From Croceibacterium soli (GTDB lineage: Bacteria; Pseudomonadota; Alphaproteobacteria; Sphingomonadales; Sphingomonadaceae): 64,000 nt of DNA. The stretch covers positions 99,572 to 163,571 of the forward strand of contig NZ_WTYK01000008.1 of NCBI RefSeq assembly GCF_009828065.1, given 5' to 3'. Numbering within the stretch: position 1 is the first letter of the stretch; every line of letters starts with the position of its first letter. This document shows, in pieces, positions 1 to 8,312 of the stretch. A program made the position numbers and the translations under genes. A model generated the notes under the pieces. That model did no database searches. It was not told the DNA's origin and saw only the letters and a program-made list of their open reading frames with translations.

Positions 1-2
1 TC

Positions 3-407
3 GAGGAACAGCTGCCGGGCGCCGCTTTCGTCGGCTTTCAACAAGGCGCCGACCTGGGCCGCGCGGTGGCGGCGATGGACGTTCTGTTCAATCCCTCCAT
101 CACGGAGACGTTCGGCAACGTGACCCTGGAGGCCATGGCCTGCGGCGTTCCGGTGGTCGCCGCGCGGGCGACCGGCAGCACGAGCCTGGTCGCCGACGGC
201 GTGAACGGCACGCTGGTATCACCAGGCGATATCGCCGGATTCGCCGACGCTTTGGCGCGCTACGTCGCGGACCCGGCGCAACGCGCCGCGCACGGCCGGG
301 CCGGCGAGGAGAAGAGCCGCGCCTATTCCTGGGACGCGATCAACCAGGCCGTGGCCGACACTTACCGGCGGTTGATCGAGGCGCGGAAAGCCCGCGCCTC
401 AGCGTAG
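3..407 (+). CDS. GT4-family glycosyltransferase, C-terminal part (5' end outside window)
   Basis: Partial gene entering from the left edge; the reading frame is open from base 3 with no start needed. The visible ~134 residues are the second Rossmann domain of a retaining GT-B (GT4) sugar transferase: a typical GF..G.DL.RA.AAMDVLFNPS stretch is followed by the E-x7-E signature (ETFGNVTLE) and the nucleotide-sugar loop ACGVPVVA. GT4 enzymes transfer a sugar from a nucleotide donor to lipid or polysaccharide acceptors on the cytoplasmic face. The acceptor cannot be told from this fragment. The stop codon overlaps the convergent neighbour by 9 nt. Confidence 0.85.
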   Translation, partial: EEQLPGAAFVGFQQGADLGRAVAAMDVLFNPSITETFGNVTLEAMACGVPVVAARATGSTSLVADGVNGTLVSPGDIAGFADALARYVADPAQRAAHGRAGEEKSRAYSWDAINQAVADTYRRLIEARKARASA

Positions 408-866
408 CACGCCGAGGGCGGTCATCCGCTTCGCGTACCAGATCAGCAGAAGTATGACCGCGAGGATCAGCAGGGTGAAGCTGACCGCGACCGCCGAAGT
501 GGTCGCCCCCGGCAGCGGGTTCATGAACTGGTAGCCCATCCCCGCCAGCATCCCCACCAGCGACACCACGAAGGCATGGAAGGCGAAGCGGCTGCGCAGC
601 AGCAGCAGGACGGAACCGGCAACCGCTCCCCACACGCCCAGGGCCCAGGCGGTGTCGGCCCATAGCGGGAAGCTCTGGAAATATGCGACCGCCGTATCGG
701 CGTCATAGCCGAAGGGTTCGGTCATGGAGGCGATGTATTCCCGATTGCCGAGCTGGCTCTGGATATAGTCGTATCCGCCGAAGCCGTGCCAGCAGAGCGA
801 CACGAGACCGATGACCCAGAGATGCCAGGGAACGCTTGCCCGTTCGGGCGCAACAGTGGCGTTCAT
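399..866 (-). CDS. Small four-helix membrane protein, function unknown
   Basis: 155 residues with four clear hydrophobic segments (about residues 14-30, 70-90, 95-115, 122-145) and short charged loops. The aromatic N-terminal helix (HLWVIGLVSLCWHGFGGYDY) resembles conserved Sphingomonadales inner-membrane proteins that are often labelled 'sugar transporter' without experimental support; I see no transporter signature, so I leave the function open. It is convergent with the glycosyltransferase and stands alone; the start ATG is at 866 with a 5' flank that runs into the repeat-bearing intergenic region. Confidence 0.7.
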   Translation of the reverse strand: MNATVAPERASVPWHLWVIGLVSLCWHGFGGYDYIQSQLGNREYIASMTEPFGYDADTAVAYFQSFPLWADTAWALGVWGAVAGSVLLLLRSRFAFHAFVVSLVGMLAGMGYQFMNPLPGATTSAVAVSFTLLILAVILLLIWYAKRMTALGVLR

Positions 867-944
867 GAGTTTCTCCCCTCATGCGCGACCCGGGGGCGAG
901 AATACCACGCGATCGCGGCAAAGGGAACTCGCCTACCTCTTGCT

Positions 945-1035
945 CGTCACCCTGAACTTGTTTCAGGGTCCATCTCTCCTCAGGCACCGTCGGCGCGGGG
1001 GGAGAGATGGATGCTGAAACGAGTTCAGCATGACG
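945..1035. repeat. REP-like palindromic repeat, copy 1
   Basis: Two 30-nt arms in inverted orientation (945-974 and 1006-1035) separated by 31 nt. Each arm is itself a small hairpin: CCCTGAA-cttg-TTTCAGGG in the left arm and GCTGAAA-cgag-TTCAGC in the right. The left arm begins CGTCACCCTGAACTTG, the right arm ends GAGTTCAGCATGACG. A second copy in opposite orientation lies at 63844-63981. Intergenic palindromes of this kind are common in sphingomonad genomes. It lies between a small membrane protein gene and rarA and could act as a bidirectional transcription end or mRNA stabiliser. Confidence 0.85.
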
Positions 1036-1131
1036 GTCTTGGCGGGGACCTCAATTCTGCCCCTCACCGACGGAATGCCCGGATCACAAGAGGCTCGCGC
1101 GGCGCGGCGCCAGCGCCTATCTCCTGCGGCG

Positions 1132-2448
1132 ATGGCTGACTTGTTCGCAGACGACCTCCCTCCCGCAGCGCCGGAAGACGTGGCGCGGGAGGACGCACCG
1201 CTGGCCGACCGCCTGCGCCCGCGCTCGCTCGACGAGGTGATCGGGCAGGACCACCTGACCGGACCGCAAGGGGCGATCGGGCGAATGGTGGCGGCCGGTA
1301 AGCTTTCCAGCATGATCCTGTGGGGCCCGCCCGGCACCGGCAAGACCAGCATGGCCCGCCTGCTCGCGGATGCCGTGGGAATGCGCTTCGTGGCGATCAG
1401 CGCGGTGTTCTCCGGCGTCGCCGACCTCAAGAAGGCCTTCGCTGAGGCGGAGAGGATGCGCGCCGCAGGGCAGCGCACGCTGCTGTTCGTGGACGAGATC
1501 CACCGCTTCAACCGCGCCCAGCAGGACGGCTTCCTGCCTTATGTCGAGCGCGGGACGGTCACCCTGGTCGGCGCCACGACCGAGAACCCGAGCTTCGAGC
1601 TCAACGCCGCGCTGCTGAGCCGCGCGCAAGTGCTGATCCTCCACCGGCTCGACGCCGAAGCGCTCGGGCAGCTGCTGGCGCGGGCCGAGGCCCTGGAAGG
1701 ACCCCTCCCCCTCACGCCCGAGGCGCGCGAGGCGCTGATCGCCAGCGCCGACGGCGACGGGCGCTTCCTCCTGAACCAGGCCGAAACGCTCTACTCCGCG
1801 CAGATTCCTGAGCCGCTCGGCCCGGCCGAGCTCGGCGCGTTCCTGCAGCGCCGCGTCGCCGTCTACGACAAGGACCGCGAGGGCCATTACAACATCATCA
1901 GCGCCTTCCACAAAGCGCTGCGCGGCTCCGATCCGCAGGCGACGCTGTACTACGTCGCGCGGATGCTGGTCGCCGGGGAGGAGCCGCTGTTCGTCCTGCG
2001 CCGGCTGACGCGCGCGGCGGTCGAGGACATCGGCCTGGCCGACCCTCAGGCGCTCGCCCAGTGCATTGCGGCCAAGGAAGCCTATCAGTTCCTCGGCAGC
2101 CCCGAAGGCGAGCTGGCGATCGTCCAGGCCTGCCTCTACTGCGCCACCGCGCCCAAATCGAATGCCGCCTACAAGGCGCAGAAGGCCGCGTGGAAAAGCG
2201 CCCGGGAAACCGGCAGCCTGATGCCGCCGCAGAACATCCTCAACGCCCCGACCAAGCTGATGAAGGACATCGGCTACGGCAAAGGCTATGCCTACGACCA
2301 CGATGCGGAGGAAGGCTTCTCGGGCGCCAATTACTGGCCCGAGGAGATGGAGCCGCAGACCTATTACGAGCCGGTCGAGCGCGGTTTCGAGCGGCAGGTG
2401 AAGGAGCGCATCGCCTACTGGAACAAGCTGCGCGAGCAACGTGGCTGA
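1132..2448 (+). CDS. rarA: Replication-associated recombination protein A (AAA+ ATPase)
   Basis: 438 residues from the ATG at 1132. An upstream in-frame ATG at 1030 lies inside the palindromic repeat and is rejected. RarA/MgsA is a clamp-loader-like AAA+ ATPase that acts at stalled replication forks. Visible: the family N-terminal PLADRLRPRSLDEVIGQDHL, Walker A GPPGTGKT at residues 65-72, Walker B LFVDEIHRFN, sensor 1 GATTENPSFE and the C-terminal tetramerisation region with HYNIISAFHKALRGSD and the YEP/YWPE tail. Length is normal for the family. The last 8 nt overlap the start of the next gene, so the two are probably translated from one mRNA. Confidence 0.97.
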   Translation: MADLFADDLPPAAPEDVAREDAPLADRLRPRSLDEVIGQDHLTGPQGAIGRMVAAGKLSSMILWGPPGTGKTSMARLLADAVGMRFVAISAVFSGVADLKKAFAEAERMRAAGQRTLLFVDEIHRFNRAQQDGFLPYVERGTVTLVGATTENPSFELNAALLSRAQVLILHRLDAEALGQLLARAEALEGPLPLTPEAREALIASADGDGRFLLNQAETLYSAQIPEPLGPAELGAFLQRRVAVYDKDREGHYNIISAFHKALRGSDPQATLYYVARMLVAGEEPLFVLRRLTRAAVEDIGLADPQALAQCIAAKEAYQFLGSPEGELAIVQACLYCATAPKSNAAYKAQKAAWKSARETGSLMPPQNILNAPTKLMKDIGYGKGYAYDHDAEEGFSGANYWPEEMEPQTYYEPVERGFERQVKERIAYWNKLREQRG

Positions 2449-3325
2449 CCGCTTCGCGCACTTCGCGGCGATCGACTGGTCGGGCGCCGTGGGGGAGCGG
2501 CACAAGGGCATCGCGGTAGCGATCTGCGAGGCCGGCGGCGACGCGCCGCGGCTGGTGCGGCCGGGCCACCGCTGGTCGCGCCCGGAGGTGCTCGAGTGGC
2601 TGCTCCAGGAGATGCCCGCGGGCACGCTCGCCGGCCTCGACCTCGGCGCCTCGCTGCCGTTCGCCGACTGCGGCGCGTTCTTCCCGGGCTGGGCCGACAG
2701 CCCGCCCGATGCGCGTTCCCTCTGGGCCTTGGTCGAGGAGATCTGCCGCGACGACCCGCACCTGGCCGCGTCGAGCTTCGTCGATCACGAGCAGGCGAGC
2801 CGCTACTTCCGCCGCCACGGGGGGCGCGAAGGGGCCTTGTTCCACCACCGGGACGCCGCCCACCGGCAGGGCCGCTTCCGCGTGACCGAACAGGCGCAGG
2901 CGGCGATGGGCTGCAAGCCTTACTCCAACTTCAACCTCGTCGGCGCGGCGCAAGTCGGCAAGTCGAGCCTCACCGGCATGCGCGTGCTCCACCGGCTGGC
3001 CGGGCAGGTGGCGATCTGGCCGTTCGATCCCGTGCCGCCGCGCGGTCCCGTGGTGGTCGAGATCTACACCGCGATCGCCGCCATGGCCGGTGGCCGCACC
3101 GCGGCCCGCAGCAAGATGAACTCCTACGCCGACTTGAACGAAGCCCTCGCCGTCCTCGGCTCGCCCCCCGTGCGCGAAACAGGCCCGCTGGACGACCACA
3201 GCGCCGACGCCCTCCTCGCCGCCGCCTGGCTCCGCACCGCCGCCCCGCGCGAGGAATTGTGGCGCCCGAACGCCCTCACCCCCCAAATCGCCCGCACCGA
3301 GGGCTGGACCTTCGGCGCCGCATAG
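2441..3325 (+). CDS. DUF429-like RNase H-fold protein
   Basis: 294 residues from a GTG that overlaps the rarA stop by 8 nt. The N-terminus (FAAIDWSGAVGERHKGIAVA), a second strand ending in GLDLGASLPF and the C-terminal DDHSADALLAAAWLR are the acidic strands expected of an RNase H/resolvase-type fold as in DUF429 proteins: an early Asp, a middle Asp and a late Asp-Asp. A nuclease role is inference from fold only. The translational coupling to rarA makes a link with fork repair or recombination plausible. Confidence 0.65.
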   Translation: MADRFAHFAAIDWSGAVGERHKGIAVAICEAGGDAPRLVRPGHRWSRPEVLEWLLQEMPAGTLAGLDLGASLPFADCGAFFPGWADSPPDARSLWALVEEICRDDPHLAASSFVDHEQASRYFRRHGGREGALFHHRDAAHRQGRFRVTEQAQAAMGCKPYSNFNLVGAAQVGKSSLTGMRVLHRLAGQVAIWPFDPVPPRGPVVVEIYTAIAAMAGGRTAARSKMNSYADLNEALAVLGSPPVRETGPLDDHSADALLAAAWLRTAAPREELWRPNALTPQIARTEGWTFGAA

Positions 3326-3342
3326 CGCAAAGGCGCAACGAT

Positions 3343-3418
<76 letters not shown>

Positions 3419-3480
3419 TTTTTCAATGACTTAGACGGCATATTTGAGAACCGCCTTCTGGCGGGGCACCAATGGGGGAT

Positions 3481-3726
3481 CAGAGGGGGTGCGGCCACTT
3501 TCGCCCGCCGCCCGCGGTCCCGCAGCAGGTTCGCGGCGACCTGGAAGACGTAGGCCTCGGCCGATCGCAAGCTGACGTCGGACTTGCCGGCGATGCGGAT
3601 GAAGACCTCCTGGGTGAGATCCTCGGCCTCGCTGTGGCTCTGGCTGCGCCGGGGGAAGAACGCCATGAGCGCAGGGCGAAACTCCCTGTGGAACTGTGCA
3701 AGCGGGTCTGCCTCTGCCTTCCTCAT
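3481..3726 (-). pseudogene. Truncated FecI-like ECF sigma factor (region 2 only)
   Basis: From the ATG at 3726 the frame encodes an excellent ECF sigma region 2: FHREFRPALMAFFPRR, EAEDLTQEVFIRIAG and SAEAYVFQVAANLLRDRGRRA, the pattern of FecI-type factors. After about residue 80 the similarity stops abruptly; the frame runs on through non-sigma sequence into the antisense strand of tRNA-Thr. Region 4, needed to bind the -35 element, is absent, and no fecR-like gene follows. I read this as a gene cut by recombination near the tRNA. An assembly break is an alternative. Confidence 0.7.
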
Positions 3727-3926
3727 GATCGCGCGTGCTCTCATTCGGCGAATTCACAGGTAAGACGCGGGAGCCCCCGTCTTCCTCACACCGAACATAG
3801 CATGGCGGCGACGATCCTGCGCCCCGGCTACCGAGCGGGCCGCGGAAGCAGCCTCCTGGGAACCGCCGGAAAGAGGATCGTCGTCCGAGCCCTTCGGGCG
3901 GCCGATTGGCTGCGCCCCCCGCGTAC

Positions 3927-5042
3927 CTACTGCAACGTGCTGGGCCGCGGAGCGCCGGGGACGAAGGAGATCGTGAAGCAGGCTCCCGAGCCGTCCGGCC
4001 TGGGGCCGGCCCGGAGATCGCCCCCAAGCTCGCTGACCAGCACGCTGACCACGCGCATGCCGAGGCTGGCCCTTGCCTCGGCCAGGCTGAAATCGGCCGG
4101 CAGGCCTTTCCCGCCATCGCAAACGCTCAGCCGGTGAACACCGCCGTTCACCGAATAGCCGACTTCGATGGTCCCACCGCCGTGCTTCGCGGCATTGGTC
4201 ACCAGTTCGTTTACGAGCAGACCGATCGGCTGGATCGCGGTGGTCGGCACGTCGCCCTCGTCCCCCTGGACGGAGATTGGCTGCCCCAGCACTTGCTCGA
4301 GATCTGAACAGAGCTTCCGCAGGAAGGCGATGCAGGAGGTCACGTCGGCGCCTTCGAACGTATAGTGCCTATGCACCTGCGCAACGGCAGCAACTCGATT
4401 GGCCGCCAACCGCAAGTGATGGGCTGCTTCTCCCACGTCGGCCGATCGGCTCTGCATGGAAAGCAAGGAAGAGACGAACTGAAGGCTGTTCATCACACGA
4501 TGATCGATCTCCTTCGCCAAGAGCTCGGCCTTGGAAACTGCCCGCCGAGCGGCAAGTCTCATCTCCATCTGGTCCAGCACCACCGAGGCAAGGTCCTTCA
4601 GATCCTCGATCTGCGCGTCATCGATCGGCCTGGGCTCCTTGTCGATGACGCACAAGGTCCCGAGGTTGTGACCATCGGCCGTCGTGAGGGGCACGCCTGC
4701 GTAGAAGCGCAGACCGAACTCCCCTGCAACAAGCGGGTTGGCCAGCGATCGAGGATCGACGCTCGCGTCGGTCAGGACATAAGGGTCGTCAGCCAGAATG
4801 GCCGAGGCGCAGAGCCCCGGATCTCGCCCAATCTGTTCAACCGGCACTCCGTGGCGCGACTTGAACCAGATGCGATCCTCGTCGACGATGCTGATGATGG
4901 AAATGGGAACGCCGAAGCGTCTCGCCGCAAGGGCTGTGATACGGTCGAAAGCGCCGTCTGGCGGCGTGTCCAGGATGTCATAGCGGCGCACGGCGGCGAT
5001 GCGCTCTGACTCGCTCGCAGGGATGATTGTGGCGTCGCGCAT
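3927..5042 (-). CDS. GAF-domain sensor histidine kinase, HisKA_2/HWE-like
   Basis: 371 residues, no membrane segment, so a cytoplasmic sensor. Residues about 15-165 form a GAF domain (ISIVDEDRIWFKSRHG, FYAGVPL, GTLCVIDKEPR). The phospho-acceptor box KEIDHRVMNSLQFVSSLL has His181 in the HisKA_2 context, followed by an ATPase domain with N-box LLVNELVTNAAKHGG and the G-rich motif CDGGKGLP. Kinases of this class in alphaproteobacteria often feed the general stress response (PhyR) or light/redox signalling. No response regulator lies nearby, so it is an orphan kinase. Confidence 0.88.
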   Translation of the reverse strand: MRDATIIPASESERIAAVRRYDILDTPPDGAFDRITALAARRFGVPISIISIVDEDRIWFKSRHGVPVEQIGRDPGLCASAILADDPYVLTDASVDPRSLANPLVAGEFGLRFYAGVPLTTADGHNLGTLCVIDKEPRPIDDAQIEDLKDLASVVLDQMEMRLAARRAVSKAELLAKEIDHRVMNSLQFVSSLLSMQSRSADVGEAAHHLRLAANRVAAVAQVHRHYTFEGADVTSCIAFLRKLCSDLEQVLGQPISVQGDEGDVPTTAIQPIGLLVNELVTNAAKHGGGTIEVGYSVNGGVHRLSVCDGGKGLPADFSLAEARASLGMRVVSVLVSELGGDLRAGPRPDGSGACFTISFVPGAPRPSTLQ

Positions 5043-5825
5043 GCGCTTGAATCTCCGGGCTTAAGCTGGATGGATGCTCCTTCTGAACATGGCACGCTCG
5101 GTCATGCAATCTTTCTTCGCGAGATTTGGCCGGTCCGGGAGGCCTCATTGCGGTTCGGCTCCGCAAACATTGTGAAACCCCAACTGCCGGACATTTGCAG
5201 CGGCACCGTTCCCCGGGCAGCCTCGTTCCCGCTGTTCAGCGAACCTGGCTACGTCGGGCGGGAAGCGGCCGCGGATGGAGGACTTCTCCGCTGGCGGGCA
5301 TGCCGGTGCTTTTAGGTCCGTTCCGCAGCACTCTCGGACGAGGCGTCAACCGAATCTGTCGCGGGAACTGGCGCCAGCCTCCGCAAGCTGTTGCAGAGGC
5401 GACCAAAGCCATCGCAGCTTCCTCTTGCGAGGTAATCCCAACCCCTTCCCTCGGAATCATCGAAGGCCGGTCGAGAGCTAGCCGAAGCTGACAGGCGCTA
5501 CCCCCGTTGCGCCGTTGCGATCATCGGAGGGAGAGCGGATGTTCGGGTGCCAGGCCGGGCGAAGGACCAGGCGCGCATACTGCAAGGCCGAGGCTGGATC
5601 ACAGTATCGGCGCGCCTCGCTTCCCGCACGGCCAAGGTGAGTTGTTATCCAGGATAAGAAGGCACCTGTCCCGGAGCTATCGAGCGCAAGCGGGCACGGC
5701 TGAGGCGGCCTGAACGAAGACGCTGACGGGCAACCGCCAGCAGCGGCACTGACCGCCGAACTCTTGAGGATACAGGATCGCTCATCGCTCCTCTCCAGGC
5801 TGAATGCGATGCGCAGGAGGTTCAG
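5043..5825. other. 783-nt stretch without a convincing gene
   Basis: Short open frames occur on both strands but none shows a plausible ribosome binding site, codon bias or recognisable protein family. The last bases before 5826 carry a strong Shine-Dalgarno (AGGAGG at 5815-5820) for the next gene. The length is unusual for this compact genome and the region may hold promoters for both neighbours or decayed sequence. Confidence 0.5.
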
Positions 5826-6611
5826 ATGGAAGAGCGGCCCCTCGGCAAGGCAGAGCAGCCACAAACAGTGTTCGACTGGCAGCGCCTCCACGCCTCCGAG
5901 ATCGCGCTTATCGCCAGCGCCATGAAGACGCACGGGTGTGCCGTGCTGGACAAGCTCGTGACGGACGAGGATGTTCGCCATGCCTCCGAACTCGCGGAAC
6001 GGCTGGTCGTCGAAAACGGCAACGAATCGGTCCTCAAGGGAGGACAGAACGGCCTTTCGGGATACCTGCTATCGGAGCTTCACAGCGATCTGGACCCCTT
6101 CCTGCGGGAACTGTTCGAGGCGATCCTGGGCCGGCCCGGGGCGCCAACCCGCATCCGGCAGTCGTCACGGTTCCTGGCCGGCGCATCCCACAACAAGCTT
6201 GCGGGATACTATCACTTCGACAGTTACGTGATCAGCCTGATCGTCCCGATCCTGATGCCGGCCGACGGCCTGGGAGGCGAGTTCGTCCTGTTGCCCAATG
6301 CCCGCCCACTGCATCAGCCCTACATCGTCAGCGCCGTTCAGAAGGCGCTCTGCGACACGCGCTTCATGCAGAAGAGGCTGGCCTCCGCAGTCCACGATGG
6401 CCGAACCGCCCATCTGCCGATGAGAACCGGCCAAGGCTACCTCTTCATCGGCCACACCTCGCTCCATTCGAACGCGCGATGCATCGGCGAACAGCGCCGC
6501 TTCACTGTGATTTTCCATTACGGCGACCCGCACGAGGGCAGCAGGCTGCGTCAACTGGGCACGCTGATGAGCCGGCGCTATCACGCAGTGATGAATTCGC
6601 TGAGGCTCTGA
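5826..6611 (+). CDS. Putative 2-oxoglutarate/Fe(II)-dependent oxygenase-like protein
   Basis: 261 residues starting 5 nt after a perfect AGGAGG. A facial-triad pattern is visible: His130-x-Asp132 (YYHFDSYV) and a distal His at 210 or 214 (GHTSLHSNARC) followed by Arg225, which would bind the 2-oxoglutarate carboxylate, then the beta-strand FTVIFHYGDP. This is the arrangement of phytanoyl-CoA-dioxygenase-type double-stranded beta-helix enzymes. The substrate is unknown. The gene stands alone between a kinase and nhaA. The fold call rests on motif spacing only. Confidence 0.6.
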   Translation: MEERPLGKAEQPQTVFDWQRLHASEIALIASAMKTHGCAVLDKLVTDEDVRHASELAERLVVENGNESVLKGGQNGLSGYLLSELHSDLDPFLRELFEAILGRPGAPTRIRQSSRFLAGASHNKLAGYYHFDSYVISLIVPILMPADGLGGEFVLLPNARPLHQPYIVSAVQKALCDTRFMQKRLASAVHDGRTAHLPMRTGQGYLFIGHTSLHSNARCIGEQRRFTVIFHYGDPHEGSRLRQLGTLMSRRYHAVMNSLRL

Positions 6612-6649
6612 CTCTCCTGCCGGCAGACCGCGGCTGCAGACGCTCGAAG

Positions 6650-7870
6650 TCACGTCTGATCGAGTTGCGGCTCCTCCGGGAAATTCTCTCCGAAGATCTC
6701 GTCCGCCTCGTCCTGGTCGGAGACAGCCGAGACGCGTGCAGGCGCCAGGCGCAAGACGATGATCGCCGCCGCAATGGCGAGCACTGATCCTGCCAGCGTA
6801 CCTATCTTCGCGGCATCGACGAGGGCACTGTCATCGAAGGCCAGATCGCCGATGAACAGGCTCATCGTGAAGCCGATGCCGCATAGCAGCGCTGCGGCAT
6901 ACATGTGCCACCAGCCCAGCTCCGCCGGCTTGCGGGCAAAGCCAGTCCGGTGCGCGAGCCACACTGCTCCCAGCACACCGAGCTGCTTCCCGAGGAAAAG
7001 CCCCGAAGCGATGGCAAGCGGCAGGGTGGAGAACAGCGAGTTTCCGCTGCCTATCGTAACACCGGCACTTGCGAAGCCGAACAGCGGCACCACACCGAAC
7101 ATCACGAGCGGGTGGATCTTGTGCTCCAGCTTCTTGAGGGGGCTGTGGGCTTGGCCCTGGCCAAGCGGAACAGTGAGGGCCGCCAGGACGCCCGCTATCG
7201 TTGCGTGAACTCCGGACTGGTAGACCGCCAGCCAGAGCAAAACGAAGCCGACGAGATATGGCCACAGTTTGCACACCCCAGCCCTGTTCAGGCCGAACAT
7301 CGCCCCGAGGATGAGCGCGCTCGCGAGAAGGGCAACGAGGTCCAGCTCGGCTGTGTAGAACACTGCGATGATCGCAACCGCACCGATGTCATCGATGATC
7401 GCTATCGTGACGAGGAGCAGCTTGATCGATGCGGGAGCCCTGCTTCCGATCAGGGCCAGTACACCCAGCGCGAAAGCGATATCCGTGGCTGCCGGGATAG
7501 CCCAGCCGTTGGTCAAAGCCGCGTCGGAGCCGGCGATCAGGAGATAGACCAAGGCCGGGACCGCCATGCCGCCGACAGCGGCAACCATCGGCAAGCGGCG
7601 CGCCGACGCCGTCGCGAGTTGCCCGTCGAACCACTCCCGCTTCACCTCCAGGCCGACCAGCAGGAAAAACACCGCCATCAGAGCGTCCGCTATCCAGTAG
7701 TGGACGGTCAGTGGGCCCAGCTTCGCGTGGAGAATGGCGTGGTACGTTTCTCCGACCGGCGTGTTCGCCAGAACCAGCGCGAGGCCGGCCGCCGCGATCA
7801 GGAGGAGGCCCGCGTTCCGCTCGTGCGAAGCGATGTTTTCACTGGCTATGGCTGTGCCCTTTCCTGGCAA
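6650..7870 (-). CDS. nhaA: Na+/H+ antiporter NhaA
   Basis: 406 residues with about 12 membrane segments. NhaA expels Na+ in exchange for two protons, mainly at alkaline pH. The essential aspartates are present: Asp130 (AATDIAFALGV) and Asp160-Asp161 (IAIIDDIGAV), matching D133, D163 and D164 of the E. coli protein; the GKQLGV lysine corresponds to the conserved Lys300. The C-terminal ~25 residues are acidic and family-atypical. The first codon of the open frame is TTG at 7870; no ATG occurs before the conserved HERNAGLLL region and no clear Shine-Dalgarno is seen, so the start is uncertain. Confidence 0.95.
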   Translation of the reverse strand: MPGKGTAIASENIASHERNAGLLLIAAAGLALVLANTPVGETYHAILHAKLGPLTVHYWIADALMAVFFLLVGLEVKREWFDGQLATASARRLPMVAAVGGMAVPALVYLLIAGSDAALTNGWAIPAATDIAFALGVLALIGSRAPASIKLLLVTIAIIDDIGAVAIIAVFYTAELDLVALLASALILGAMFGLNRAGVCKLWPYLVGFVLLWLAVYQSGVHATIAGVLAALTVPLGQGQAHSPLKKLEHKIHPLVMFGVVPLFGFASAGVTIGSGNSLFSTLPLAIASGLFLGKQLGVLGAVWLAHRTGFARKPAELGWWHMYAAALLCGIGFTMSLFIGDLAFDDSALVDAAKIGTLAGSVLAIAAAIIVLRLAPARVSAVSDQDEADEIFGENFPEEPQLDQT

Positions 7871-8312
7871 CGCTATTACTCGGCCCGATCGTACGCAGCG
7901 AAGCCAGGCTTCTCACTTCCTCCAGAGACGCCAAAAAATGCCACTTTCGTCTTCCATGGGTCTAATCGGCCCATGCTTCATCAGGCGAAGGTTCGCATCG
8001 CTGTACGGCCGCGGAACGGACCAGGCGTCAGGGCGACTACTGCGGAAGCATCCAGGCGACATTGCAATCTCCGTTCTCTGCGGTGAACCGTTGCTAGTAT
8101 AAGACCAGCTGAAATCTGAACGCTCGATTACTGGGCCGGTTCCACATCTCGAGCAAGTTCGCGAGATGCGTCGCGAGCGATATGTCAGAAGGACAGAAAC
8201 GCGCAGTCGGGAAAGCCGCAAAAGCCGCTCGATCAGCCTTCGTTCACGATGCAAACTGGAGTAAGCTACCGATCTGCGGATCCTTCGCGGGACCGAATGG
8301 TGGAGAGATGCT
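7871..8312. other. Divergent intergenic region nhaA / beta-lactamase-like gene
   Basis: 442 nt that should carry the promoters of nhaA (left) and the beta-lactamase-like gene (right). A basic 33-codon frame at 8166-8267 has no convincing start signal and is not called. GGAGAG at 8302-8307 is the ribosome binding site of the gene at 8313. I see no repeat or operator-like palindrome here. Confidence 0.5.

Noticed and set aside
703..987. 94-codon minus-strand frame between the membrane protein and rarA
   Set aside because: Built from repeat sequence and the antisense of the membrane protein; common artefact of such palindromes.
1030..1131. Longer N-terminus for RarA from the ATG at 1030
   Set aside because: The extra codons come from the palindromic repeat; the family-typical N-terminus begins at 1132.
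5478..5981. 167-codon frame on the minus strand in the long gap
   Set aside because: Overlaps the well supported oxygenase-like gene, no ribosome binding site, no recognisable family.
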